Notes under the pieces: model-generated
What the model was told of the DNA's origin: nothing
Databases searched by the model: none
The model's input: only the letters and a program-made list of their open reading frames with translations
Origin: Leadbetterella sp964423865
GTDB taxonomy: Bacteria > Bacteroidota > Bacteroidia > Cytophagales > Spirosomataceae
Assembly (NCBI GenBank): GCA_964423865.1
Contig: CAYRGN010000009.1
Span: forward strand, 1 to 64,000
Direction of reading: 5' to 3'
DNA length: 64,000 bases
Translations under genes and position numbers: made by a program
Shown here: one piece after another, positions 35,258 to 43,695 of the stretch
Layout of the letters: each line of letters starts with the position of its first letter
Numbering within the stretch: the first letter of the stretch is position 1

Positions 35258-36580
35258 TCAAAAAATCCCCCTTATCTTCTTATACAAGTCCATCGCGAAA
35301 TCATCGGTCATCTGGGAAATATGATCGACTACCAGCTGGAGGTTTGCATAATGACCGTCGGCCGGATCTGCCGGTACAGGCAGTAGCCTCAGCACCTTCC
35401 GTGACCGCTCCGAACCGGGAGAAACCACGGCGTCCGCGAAGTCTTCCAGCAAGCCGTAGATCACATGGTGACCCGCCAGCTCTTTCTCGATCACCGAGTG
35501 ATGGTTATAGATCCGCTTCACCGAAAAATCGGTCACCTTATTCAATTGCTCTTTCAGCGGGCCGGCGAGAAGGTCTACCAGAGACCGGTTCAGTGTTCCG
35601 TTTAATAACGCCGTCTCATTTTCCAGGAAGGCCTCTGCGCAAAGTTGCGTAAGGTGATTGATCAGCAGAGCACGGAGCAGAGAAAGCTGCTGTTCTTCGT
35701 CCGGAATACTCTTGAGCTTGTTTTCAAGATAGGTCCTCATCGGGCTACCATCAAGCAGGGGAAGGAGGAGTTCCAGCACATCACGGAAGCCCACTACTTT
35801 CAGTTTGAAGGCATCTTCCAGGTCGATTACCCGGTAACAGATATCGTCAGCTGCCTCTACCAGGTATACAAAGGGGTGGCGGGTATACCGGCCTTCCTCA
35901 CCCGGGACACCCAAACTCTGGGCAATCTCCCTGAAAAAAGGAACCTCGGAATCCATAAAGCCCGATTTTTTGGTAGCCAGGGACGACTTGTCGAAGCCCT
36001 GTAGCGAATCGGCAGGGTATTTCACCACCGAAGCCAGCGTGGTATAGGTCAGCTTTAGGCCGGCCTTCACAAACAGACTGGTCAGAATACGGAAGGCATT
36101 CGCATTTCCTTCAAATTTTGTAAAATCACGTATCTGCCGCGGGTTCAGTCCGAGGTCACCGTTCCGCCTGAAAAAATCTTCAAAAAACGCCCGGATCGCC
36201 TCTTCCCCGAAATGCCCGAAAGGCGGATTACCGATGTCGTGGGCCAGGCAGGCCGTCTGAATCACATCCGACAGCTCAAAGCGGTAAAAATCATCGCTTG
36301 CCCGATGGAATGTATCCTTGTATTTTTCCGCGATCTTTTCCCCGGCCAGCTTGCCCAGGCTACGGCCTACCGAGGCCACCTCCAGGGAATGCGTTAAGCG
36401 GTTATGCACAAAAAAAGCTCCGGGAAGCGGAAAAACCTGGGTCTTATTCTGCAATTTCCGGAACGGGGAAGAAAAAATCACCCGGTCGTAGTCGCGGATA
36501 TAATCGCCCCGTCCGCTCTCCGTCTGTACGGGAGAGCTACTCCCCAAACGTTTATTGGAATATAAATTTTCCCAGTTCAT
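35258..36580 (-). CDS. dgt: dGTP triphosphohydrolase
   Basis: 440 residues from the ATG giving MNWENLYSNKRLG. HD-domain phosphohydrolase that splits dGTP to deoxyguanosine and triphosphate. Metal-binding and signature motifs: FVHNRLTHSLEVASVGR, ACLAHDIGNPPFGHFGE, and EAADDICYRVIDLEDA. Length agrees with the Dgt family rather than the short dNTPases. The start overlaps the TVP38 gene stop by 4 bases (ATGA), so it is probably translated with it and with the GDP-fucose synthase gene further upstream. Confidence 0.95.
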   Translation of the reverse strand: MNWENLYSNKRLGSSSPVQTESGRGDYIRDYDRVIFSSPFRKLQNKTQVFPLPGAFFVHNRLTHSLEVASVGRSLGKLAGEKIAEKYKDTFHRASDDFYRFELSDVIQTACLAHDIGNPPFGHFGEEAIRAFFEDFFRRNGDLGLNPRQIRDFTKFEGNANAFRILTSLFVKAGLKLTYTTLASVVKYPADSLQGFDKSSLATKKSGFMDSEVPFFREIAQSLGVPGEEGRYTRHPFVYLVEAADDICYRVIDLEDAFKLKVVGFRDVLELLLPLLDGSPMRTYLENKLKSIPDEEQQLSLLRALLINHLTQLCAEAFLENETALLNGTLNRSLVDLLAGPLKEQLNKVTDFSVKRIYNHHSVIEKELAGHHVIYGLLEDFADAVVSPGSERSRKVLRLLPVPADPADGHYANLQLVVDHISQMTDDFAMDLYKKIRGIF

Positions 36581-37242
36581 TTTAATGCTTTCTTTATCAC
36601 CCAAAATATACCCCCCAGGGAAACCAAAACGAGACCGCTGACTGCCCATTGACTAAGGGCTGACCCTTCCGGGTTTTCCAGGGCCTGCCTGAGTTCACGG
36701 GCCTGAGCTCCGGCGTACACGGCCAGCATAGTACGCGGAATCATCCCCAGAAAACCGCCCAGTAGAATGTTCCGGAATGACGCCCCCGATGCCGCGAAGA
36801 TCAGGTTCGTGATGGCAAAGGGAAATACCGGAGAGAGCTTGGTAAAAAAGATAATCTTCAGCTCTTGCACCCTGATCCGGCTCATCAGCGCCGCTCTTTT
36901 CGGGTCGCTTTTCAGCCAGTTTTCTATCCATCTGAAATTTAGCTTCCGGCTCAGCCAGAAAATCAGGGAAATGGCAAGAAGATTGACCAGAACCAACAAC
37001 CACAGGGCTTTCCAGTTCAGGAAAAACCCCATCACGATGGCCAGGAAGGTAGGCGGCACCAGGGCCATGCTACACAACACCGCCACGGCCAGAGAAAACA
37101 GGAGCCACTCTCCCATGCCCCATCCCCCCAGGCTGTCCTGATGCTGATACAGGAGCCAGGTCAGGAAAGAGGAACTAAGCAATGGCAGCAGGGTAAATGC
37201 CGCAAAGCTGCCCACACCCGCATATTTTGTTGCGCTGCCCAC
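36577..37242 (-). CDS. TVP38/TMEM64 (VTT domain) membrane protein
   Basis: 221 residues, start GTG directly after the GDP-fucose synthase stop. Five to six hydrophobic segments. The VTT core is visible as MALVPPTFLAIVMGFFLN, RIRVQELKIIFFTKLSPVFPFAITNLIFAASGASFRNILLGGFLGMIPRT, with the conserved PxxPFxxxN-type loop. Relatives act in lipid scrambling or membrane homeostasis. It is in the minus-strand fcl-VTT-dgt operon. Confidence 0.88.
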   Translation of the reverse strand: MGSATKYAGVGSFAAFTLLPLLSSSFLTWLLYQHQDSLGGWGMGEWLLFSLAVAVLCSMALVPPTFLAIVMGFFLNWKALWLLVLVNLLAISLIFWLSRKLNFRWIENWLKSDPKRAALMSRIRVQELKIIFFTKLSPVFPFAITNLIFAASGASFRNILLGGFLGMIPRTMLAVYAGAQARELRQALENPEGSALSQWAVSGLVLVSLGGIFWVIKKALK

Positions 37243-38172
37243 TCAGGAATTCAGAGCTTTATATTCCGCATATACCTTTGCTATGCCTTCCTTCAGGTCT
37301 ATACGGTGCTTCCAGCCCAGTTGATGCAGCTTACTTACGTCCATCAGTTTACGCGGGGTACCGTCGGGCTTGTCCGTATTCCAGACAATCTCCCCTTCAT
37401 AACCTACTTCTGCTTTGATGGTTTCGGCCAGTTCCCGGATGGTGATGTCTACACCTGTTCCAATGTTCACCAGGGTAGGTTCATCGTAATGCTCCATCAG
37501 GTACACGCAGGCATCTGCCAGGTCATCGGCGTGCAGGAATTCCCGCATGGGTGCGCCTGTACCCCAAAGCTCTACGGTAGGTTTCCCATCACGTTTGGCT
37601 TCATGAAATTTCCGGATCATGGCCGGCAGCACATGCGAATTATTCAGATCGTAATTATCGTTCGGACCGTACAGGTTGGTGGGCATCACCGAAATAAAAT
37701 TACTTCCGTACTGGTCGCGGTACGATTCACACATCTTGATACCGGCTATTTTGGCGATGGCGTAGGGTTCATTGGTAGGCTCCAGGGTCCCCGTCAGCAG
37801 GTATTCTTCTTTCAAAGGCTGGGGGGCCAGCTTGGGGTAAATGCAGGAAGACCCCAGGAACATCAGTTTTTTTACTCCCGCCAGGTGGGCACCGTGAATC
37901 ACGCTGTTCTGGATCTGGAGGTTTTCAAAAAGAAATTGCCCCCGATAGGTGTTGTTGGCTACAATTCCACCCACTTTTGCCGCTGCCAGGAAAACATAGT
38001 CTGGCTTCTCTTCCTGCAAAAATTTTACCACCTTGTCATAATCTTTCAGATCCAGTTCTGCTGAAGTTCTGAAAATAATATTCGAATATCCTAATGTCTG
38101 AAGTTTCCTTACAATGGCCGACCCCACCATACCCCGGTGTCCGGCTACGTATATTTTCGCAGATTTTTCCAA
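37243..38172 (-). CDS. fcl: GDP-L-fucose synthase
   Basis: 309 residues from the TTG giving (M)EKSAKIYVAGHRGMVGSAIV. A -7 box at 38216-38209 would place the transcript start downstream of the alternative TTG at 38211, which supports this choice. Short-chain reductase: NADPH loop GHRGMVGSA, catalytic Ser in GSSCIYPK and YAIAK (Tyr-x3-Lys). It makes GDP-L-fucose from the GDP-4-keto-6-deoxymannose intermediate. An alpha-L-fucosidase is encoded 15 kb away. GDP-mannose dehydratase is not adjacent. Confidence 0.93.
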   Translation of the reverse strand: MEKSAKIYVAGHRGMVGSAIVRKLQTLGYSNIIFRTSAELDLKDYDKVVKFLQEEKPDYVFLAAAKVGGIVANNTYRGQFLFENLQIQNSVIHGAHLAGVKKLMFLGSSCIYPKLAPQPLKEEYLLTGTLEPTNEPYAIAKIAGIKMCESYRDQYGSNFISVMPTNLYGPNDNYDLNNSHVLPAMIRKFHEAKRDGKPTVELWGTGAPMREFLHADDLADACVYLMEHYDEPTLVNIGTGVDITIRELAETIKAEVGYEGEIVWNTDKPDGTPRKLMDVSKLHQLGWKHRIDLKEGIAKVYAEYKALNS

Positions 38173-38208
38173 TTTCCTTTCGTTTTGTACCGTTTTAGAT
38201 ATAAACTG

Positions 38209-38216
38209 CAAATTTA
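38209..38216 (-). promoter_or_regulatory. -7 element TAAATTTG before fcl
   Basis: Minus-strand TAAATTTG, fitting TAnnTTTG, ends 37 bases before the TTG start of fcl. No well-spaced TTG was seen. Confidence 0.45.
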
Positions 38217-38288
38217 CAACATAAAAGCATCAATTTTAAGTATACCCGTGAAGTACGGTATCCTTTTTGGGCGTATTTTTGAACAGGA

Positions 38289-39254
38289 ATGAGAATAGCA
38301 GCAATTATAGTCGCCTCTTTCTTCAGTTTTCAGGCACTGGGACAAGATGTGGTACCCAAAGCCAAGACCAAAGAGCAGCGGAAGGCCGAAAGAAAAAAAA
38401 TGACCCTGGAGCAAAAGATCGAAGACGTGCTTCCGGTAGATGTTTCTTTGCCCTCGGCCAACCTCAATGCCCCGAGCGGTCAGAAGATCAGCTCCCTGGA
38501 AGACGCCCGCAAATATGTCAACGAGACCGTACCCGATTACGGAAAAAGCGTAAAGGAGAGAACCCGGAAAGTGGCTAAAAACCTAAAGAAACAGGAAGCC
38601 AAAATTTTTGACGGGAAAAACTATAAAGGAATAGCCGTGGAAAAACGCATCCTGAAAAGGCGTTCTTCCCTCCTTTACCAGGAGTTCTACGTACTGAAAG
38701 AACACCGCGACCCTCTGCCCTATCGCCGTTCCCTGACCTGGTATGACAAAAAGAACCACCGCCTCTCGGAAGTACTCTCCCGTGACCCTAAGACCAACAG
38801 CCTGCTTCACGGTCCTTACCGGGAATACCGGGGTGAAAACCTGGTGAAAGAAGGCTATTACTACATGGGCGTAAAAGATGGGCGCTGGCTGCAATACGAC
38901 AAAAACTTTATCCTGTTGGATAAGGAAACTTACCAAAAAGGCTTCTACGAGGAGTCCCGGATTTCCTATTATGGAAATGACAGTACCCGGGTGCGGGAAG
39001 TAATTCCTGTACGGTTCGGAAAAACCAACGGCAATTATTACCGCTTCTTTGAAAACGGCACCCTGGCGGAAGAAGGACGATACGATGACGGCAAAAAAAT
39101 CGGTAAGTGGGTAGAATATTACGAGGGCGGCAACCGGCGAAAAAAAGAAATTCAGCACCCGGTCAATTACTTTGACGAAGCCGAGCCATTCACCCTTATA
39201 GAATACGATGAAAAGGGAAAAATCACGTTTGAAAACCGGAAATCCGGCCGCTAA
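38289..39254 (+). CDS. secreted MORN-repeat-variant (YwqK-like) protein
   Basis: 321 residues. Signal peptide MRIAAIIVASFFSFQALGQ. A charged helical part (KTKEQRKAERKKMTLEQKI) precedes beta-type MORN-variant units: LLHGPYREYRGENLVKEGYY, MGVKDGRWLQYD, NGNYYRFFENGTLAEEGRY and DDGKKIGKWVEYYEGG. Such proteins are often labelled YwqK-family antitoxin, but no toxin is nearby and that label is not evidence of a toxin-antitoxin role. Possibly a cell-envelope protein. Confidence 0.7.
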   Translation: MRIAAIIVASFFSFQALGQDVVPKAKTKEQRKAERKKMTLEQKIEDVLPVDVSLPSANLNAPSGQKISSLEDARKYVNETVPDYGKSVKERTRKVAKNLKKQEAKIFDGKNYKGIAVEKRILKRRSSLLYQEFYVLKEHRDPLPYRRSLTWYDKKNHRLSEVLSRDPKTNSLLHGPYREYRGENLVKEGYYYMGVKDGRWLQYDKNFILLDKETYQKGFYEESRISYYGNDSTRVREVIPVRFGKTNGNYYRFFENGTLAEEGRYDDGKKIGKWVEYYEGGNRRKKEIQHPVNYFDEAEPFTLIEYDEKGKITFENRKSGR

Positions 39255-39290
39255 ACCATTTTAAAACTCAACACCCGGAATTTAACTACA

Positions 39291-40475
39291 ATGAAAACCA
39301 AATTACTTCTATTTTTCTTCCTTCCTCTATTTTGTAATGCCCAGAAAGAAACCCTCTGGCGGCTGGAAATACCCAGTCCGGGCGGCAATATCCCCGTTCA
39401 TCTCCTGCTTACGGATGACCAGCGGGCCTTCGCGGTCAATGCCGGCGAAAAGATGGAGTTCGACCGTGTTTTCACCGTCAAAGACACGCTTCACCTCCGG
39501 ATGGACCTCTATGATCTGGAGCTGATCCTGTCGGTTAAAAACGAAAAACTAAACGGCTTATTGAATAAACGGGGGGCGGATATGCTTTATCGCCAGGCGG
39601 CTTTTACCGGCACGGCCCACGATCCGGTACGGTTCAAAGTACCGGAAAGTCGTACTCCCGCGGCTTTAGGTAGCAAATACCAGGTAACATTCAAAAACAA
39701 CACTTCAGGAAAAGAATCGCCTGCTTTAGGCGTTTTCAATGTCAACGGCAACCAGGTCACCGGGTCTTTCCTGACCCAAACCGGCGACTATCGCTACCTC
39801 CAGGGAAATATAAACGGAGACAGCCTCTACCTTTCCGCCCTGGGTTCTACTGCGGTGATGTATAAGGCCCGCATCAGCGGCGACAGCCTGACCGGCGGCA
39901 CTTCCCATAACCCTTTCGGGAGCGGCTCGGGCTTTTCCGGCGTAAAAAACGAGCAATACGAGCTTCCGGACGGCACGAAGCTTACCTACCTCAAAGAAGG
40001 ATACGAGCGTTTCGATTTTACGTTTCCGGATATCAACGGACAGGCGGTCTCCCTTTCGGATTCCCGCTTTCAGGGCAAAGTCACGGTGGTGCAGATCCTG
40101 GGCACCTGGTGCCCGAATTGCCTCGACGAAACGCGCTTTCTTATGGAATACCGAAAAGAAAACCCTTCCCTGGAAGTGATAGGCCTGGCGTTCGAACGAA
40201 ACGATGAGCCGTCTTTCGCATATCCCAAGATCGCACGGTTTATAATACGTTTCGGGGTAGATTATCCCGTACTTCTGGCCGGAACCACCCAAAATGCCGG
40301 CAGCAAGCTACCTCAGCTCAACCATGTGATGGCTTTCCCCACCTCTATTATAGTAGACAAAAAAGGTCAGGTGCGTAAAATTCATACGGGTTTTACCGGC
40401 CCGGGAACAGGAAGTTATTACGAAGAATACGTGAAGGAGTTTACAGCATTTGTAAAAGAGTTGCAGGCGGAGTAA
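39291..40475 (+). CDS. TlpA-family thioredoxin-like disulfide protein
   Basis: 394 residues with signal peptide MKTKLLLFFFLPLFCNAQ. N-terminal 250 residues are beta-rich (DUF4369-like). The C-terminal thioredoxin domain begins at FTFPDINGQAVSLSD and has the active site WCPNC (Cys274, Cys277), and a cis-proline region AFPTSIIVDKKG. Bacteroidota TlpA proteins act as periplasmic thiol reductants. It follows the MORN-type gene by 36 bases and may share its transcript. Confidence 0.9.
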   Translation: MKTKLLLFFFLPLFCNAQKETLWRLEIPSPGGNIPVHLLLTDDQRAFAVNAGEKMEFDRVFTVKDTLHLRMDLYDLELILSVKNEKLNGLLNKRGADMLYRQAAFTGTAHDPVRFKVPESRTPAALGSKYQVTFKNNTSGKESPALGVFNVNGNQVTGSFLTQTGDYRYLQGNINGDSLYLSALGSTAVMYKARISGDSLTGGTSHNPFGSGSGFSGVKNEQYELPDGTKLTYLKEGYERFDFTFPDINGQAVSLSDSRFQGKVTVVQILGTWCPNCLDETRFLMEYRKENPSLEVIGLAFERNDEPSFAYPKIARFIIRFGVDYPVLLAGTTQNAGSKLPQLNHVMAFPTSIIVDKKGQVRKIHTGFTGPGTGSYYEEYVKEFTAFVKELQAE

Positions 40476-40526
40476 GAAAACGCAGCGGGTGCGGGGGTTG
40501 GATAAGAGGTTATTGACAATCGTGGT

Positions 40527-40587
40527 TCTCGACTACGCTCGAACGGACACCAATAACTCTGGCTTGTCACATCGAGCGAAGTCGAGA
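40527..40587. repeat. inverted pair of dispersed TCTCGACT repeats
   Basis: TCTCGACTACGCTCGA (40527-40542) and TCGAGCGAAGTCGAGA (40572-40587) are inverted copies matching at 15 of 16 bases, so they could form a long hairpin in the gap between the thioredoxin gene and ndk. A fragment TTCTCGACTTC also occurs near 13.94 kb in another intergenic gap. Confidence 0.75.
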
Positions 40588-40644
40588 TGCATGTACGTAA
40601 AGTACATTTCTTGTTTAGGCTCAGCCTATCATTCCATTAAGAAC

Positions 40645-41064
40645 TTAAAACTGCTCTAAAGCGCTAAAGAAAAATGCGCTTTCAATGGCAGCGTTTTCAT
40701 CTGAATCCGAGCCGTGTACCGCATTTTCGGCTTTTGATTTCGCATAAATGCTTCTCACCGTGCCGGCCTCTGCCTCCGCGGGGTCTGTAGCGCCTATCAG
40801 TTTCCGGAAATCTGCCACGGCATTTTCCTTTTCCAGGATAAAAGCGACGATGGGGCCTTCTGACATCATCTCGCACAGTTCTCCATAGAAAGGACGCTCC
40901 GAGTGCACTTCATAAAATTTACCGGCCTGGGCAGCGGTCAGATGCAACTTCTTGAGTGCCAAAATTCTAAATCCTCCCTCTTCAATAAGTTTCAGTATTC
41001 CACCGATATGATTATCCGCCACCGCGTGGGGCTTGATCATGGAAAATGTTCTGTTACCTGCCAT
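40645..41064 (-). CDS. ndk: nucleoside diphosphate kinase
   Basis: 139 residues; transfers the gamma phosphate between NTPs and NDPs through a phosphohistidine. Active-site His117 lies in ENAVHGSDS, the family signature, with FSMIKPHAVADN at the N-terminus. Normal length. A -7-like TAATTTTG lies 30 bases before the start. Confidence 0.97.
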   Translation of the reverse strand: MAGNRTFSMIKPHAVADNHIGGILKLIEEGGFRILALKKLHLTAAQAGKFYEVHSERPFYGELCEMMSEGPIVAFILEKENAVADFRKLIGATDPAEAEAGTVRSIYAKSKAENAVHGSDSDENAAIESAFFFSALEQF

Positions 41065-41093
41065 TATTTTTGTTTCTTGTTAAAAAATGTCCG

Positions 41094-41101
41094 CAAAATT
41101 A
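41094..41101 (-). promoter_or_regulatory. -7 element TAATTTTG before ndk
   Basis: Minus-strand TAATTTTG fits TAnnTTTG. No clear TTG at the expected -33 distance. Confidence 0.4.
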
Positions 41102-41148
41102 GTACTTAAATCCATACGGAGATCATTTGCCCCCTTATTTTTAAAACG

Positions 41149-42279
41149 TTACAGGCGGGTCATCAGTTTTTTCACTGCCCCGTCCTTCCAGGAGGCGAAG
41201 TCGCCCTCCAGAATATGTCGGCGGGCTTCGCCTACCAGCCAAAGGTAGAATCTCAGGTTATGGACACTGGCGATCTGCGCTGCCAGCAGTTCCTGACATT
41301 TGACCAGGTGTTTAAGATAGGCCTTGGAATAAAAAGTACTTACATACCCGCCCAGTTCCGGATCAATAGGACTAAAATCATCTTCCCACTTCTTGTTCCG
41401 GATATTGATAATGCCCTGAGTAGTAAAGAGCATCCCGTTCCGCGCGTTCCGGGTAGGCATCACGCAGTCAAACATGTCAATTCCCAACGCGATCCCCTCC
41501 AGGATATTTTCCGGAGTGCCTACTCCCATGAGGTAGCGGGGTTTGTTTTCCGGAAGTATGGCGTTGACCACCTCGATCATCCGGTACATCTCCTCGGCGG
41601 GTTCTCCTACCGACAGCCCCCCGATGGCATTGCCTTCCTGGTTCTGGGCTGCGATAAACTCCGCCGACTGCTCCCTAAGGTCTTTGTAAACGCTTCCCTG
41701 CACAATAGGAAACAGGCTTTGGTGATAACCGTATTTGGGATCGGTGGTTCGGATCCGTTCCACACAGCGGGTCAGCCAGCGGTGGGTGAGATGCATCGAC
41801 TTTTCGGCATACCGGTGATCGGCCGGGTAAGGCGGACATTCGTCGAAAGCCATGATGATATCGCCTCCGATCACCCGCTGGATGTCCATGACATATTCGG
41901 GTGTAAAAAGGTGGCGGGAGCCGTCGATATGGGAATTAAAAAATACCCCTTCTTCGGTAATTTTCCGGATTTCTTTGAGGCTGAACACCTGGTACCCGCC
42001 GGAATCGGTCAGTATAGGGCGATTCCACCCGTTAAACTTATGCAGTCCTCCGGCCTTTTCCAGGATTTCCATTCCCGGCCTCAGGTATAAATGATAGGTA
42101 TTGCCCAGGATAATCTGTGCCGCGATATCGTCTTCCAGTTCCCGTTGATGAACCCCTTTCACGGTTCCGGCCGTACCCACCGGCATAAATATAGGCGTGA
42201 GGATCTCACCGTGATCCGTCACCAGTTTCCCTGCCCGGGCTTTGGAACCCGGATCTTTGGAGTGAATTTCAAAAATCAT
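41149..42279 (-). CDS. tgt: queuine/preQ1 tRNA-guanine transglycosylase lacking zinc cysteines
   Basis: 376 residues from the ATG giving MIFEIHSKD. It exchanges G34 for preQ1 in GUN-anticodon tRNAs. Catalytic aspartates lie in ILTDSGGYQVFSL and GIDMFDCVMPTRNARNG. The usual CxCxxC zinc ligands are replaced: Leu309, Gly311 and Ser314 in DPELGGYVST, while the fourth ligand His340 (ASVHN) remains. As far as I recall some Bacteroidota enzymes share this loss. Length is otherwise standard. Confidence 0.95.
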   Translation of the reverse strand: MIFEIHSKDPGSKARAGKLVTDHGEILTPIFMPVGTAGTVKGVHQRELEDDIAAQIILGNTYHLYLRPGMEILEKAGGLHKFNGWNRPILTDSGGYQVFSLKEIRKITEEGVFFNSHIDGSRHLFTPEYVMDIQRVIGGDIIMAFDECPPYPADHRYAEKSMHLTHRWLTRCVERIRTTDPKYGYHQSLFPIVQGSVYKDLREQSAEFIAAQNQEGNAIGGLSVGEPAEEMYRMIEVVNAILPENKPRYLMGVGTPENILEGIALGIDMFDCVMPTRNARNGMLFTTQGIINIRNKKWEDDFSPIDPELGGYVSTFYSKAYLKHLVKCQELLAAQIASVHNLRFYLWLVGEARRHILEGDFASWKDGAVKKLMTRL

Positions 42280-42408
42280 GGGGCAAAGTTCACGCTTACT
42301 TTCAGCATTTTCAACATAAAAAAACAAAATCTCCTTCCGACCAGGCAAAACCCCTGCCTAATCTATTCATTTTTAGTAGCCGGCAGTAGGAAATCCTGAA
42401 AGTCGTGC

Positions 42409-42416
42409 TATTTTTG
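42409..42416 (+). promoter_or_regulatory. -7 element TATTTTTG before the glycosyltransferase gene
   Basis: TATTTTTG fits TAnnTTTG and lies 31 bases before the TTG start at 42448; it supports a start at that TTG. Confidence 0.45.
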
Positions 42417-42447
42417 TAGCATAAGTACACTATAACCAGAATAACCT

Positions 42448-43638
42448 TTGGAAACTATTCTCCCAATCTTATTTTTTGGGGCTATTGCTATACAGTTGTT
42501 CTATATCCTGTTTATCTTTACCAGACTTTCCGGCCATCGCGACCTGAAACCGGGAGAGGATCAACCGCCAGTTACCCTTATTGTGGCCGCTTCCAATGAG
42601 TTAGAAAACCTCCGGGAATTGCTATCCCTGCTTGACAGGCAGGATTATCCAGTATTTGAAATCCTGGTAGCAGACGACCGTTCGTATGATGGCACCTACG
42701 ATTACCTGATCAATAATGAAGACGGGATAAAGCACCTCAATTACCTTAGAGTACAGGACCTGCCCGATCATTACACCGCCAAAAAATACGCGGTTACCCT
42801 GGCCGTTAAGAAGGCCCGCCACGAATGGCTGCTCTTTACCGATGCCGACTGCCGTCCCGAATCTGATCAATGGATCAGGCAGATGATGGCGCAGGCTACG
42901 GAAGGAAAAGAAATGGTACTGGGCTTTTCCAAATACCAATACTTCCCGGGACGACTAAACGCGCTTATCCGGTACGAAACTTTCCAGACCGCTCTGCAAT
43001 ATCTGTCTTTCGCGCTTTCCGGAATGCCTTTTATGGGCGTAGGCCGAAATCTTATGTACCGGAAAGATCTTTTCTGGAAAAACGGAGGTTTCGTGGGACA
43101 TAACACGTTGCTGAGCGGAGACGACGACCTCTTTGTCAACAAAGCCTCCTCTAAAGCGAATGTAAGTGTCTGTATAGAAGGGCACACCCTTTCTATGCCC
43201 AAAACCACCTGGAAAGAGTGGTTTGTACAAAAAAGAAGGCATTTATCGGTAGGGAAAAAATACAAAACACGTGACCGCGTAAACCTGGGCATGCTATGGG
43301 TCAGCGGTATCTTTTCCTGGCTGCTGCCGGTACCGGTGTTTTTCCTTTACCCATCCTGGTTCACCCTGCCCGAATGGGCGAAGATCCCCGCAGATTTCCT
43401 GGCCCGGTACGAACTGGCACACTGGCTGCCTTATAACAACTGGATGCGCCTGGTGACGGCGGTTTTCCTGGGCTATGTGCTGATCAAATGGATAGTGCTG
43501 GCCCTGGTGAATAAGCGGCTGGGCAAGACCCTGTCTTCCTGGAAAATCCCTTTTTACGACTTCCTGTATAACCTTTACCTGGTTATATTCGGCGTGATTA
43601 CCCTGTTTTCCAATCCCCAGAAAATCAAGTGGAAATAA
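42448..43638 (+). CDS. membrane glycosyltransferase family 2
   Basis: 396 residues; start TTG because no ATG lies upstream in frame. N-terminal helix (LPILFFGAIAIQLFYILFIF), GT-A domain with VADDRSYDGT and FTDADCRPE (DxD), acceptor region SGDDDLF and KRRHLS, then two or three C-terminal helices. The (Q/R)xxR-type end motif QKRRH suggests a processive synthase-like membrane enzyme or a lipid glycosyltransferase. Sugar and acceptor unknown; it may act in envelope polysaccharide synthesis. Confidence 0.87.
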   Translation: METILPILFFGAIAIQLFYILFIFTRLSGHRDLKPGEDQPPVTLIVAASNELENLRELLSLLDRQDYPVFEILVADDRSYDGTYDYLINNEDGIKHLNYLRVQDLPDHYTAKKYAVTLAVKKARHEWLLFTDADCRPESDQWIRQMMAQATEGKEMVLGFSKYQYFPGRLNALIRYETFQTALQYLSFALSGMPFMGVGRNLMYRKDLFWKNGGFVGHNTLLSGDDDLFVNKASSKANVSVCIEGHTLSMPKTTWKEWFVQKRRHLSVGKKYKTRDRVNLGMLWVSGIFSWLLPVPVFFLYPSWFTLPEWAKIPADFLARYELAHWLPYNNWMRLVTAVFLGYVLIKWIVLALVNKRLGKTLSSWKIPFYDFLYNLYLVIFGVITLFSNPQKIKWK

Positions 43639-43695
43639 AGTATCCAGAAGCGCGCAAACTGCTGCGTTACTTCCGGAATTTCTAAGTAAGAAACG

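Noticed and set aside
37141..38064. 307-residue plus-strand frame over fcl
   Set aside because: The minus strand encodes a complete GDP-fucose synthase with all motifs; the plus frame lacks recognisable features.
38289..39254. Antitoxin assignment for the MORN-type protein
   Set aside because: The YwqK-antitoxin label is propagated by annotation; the protein has a signal peptide and no toxin neighbour.
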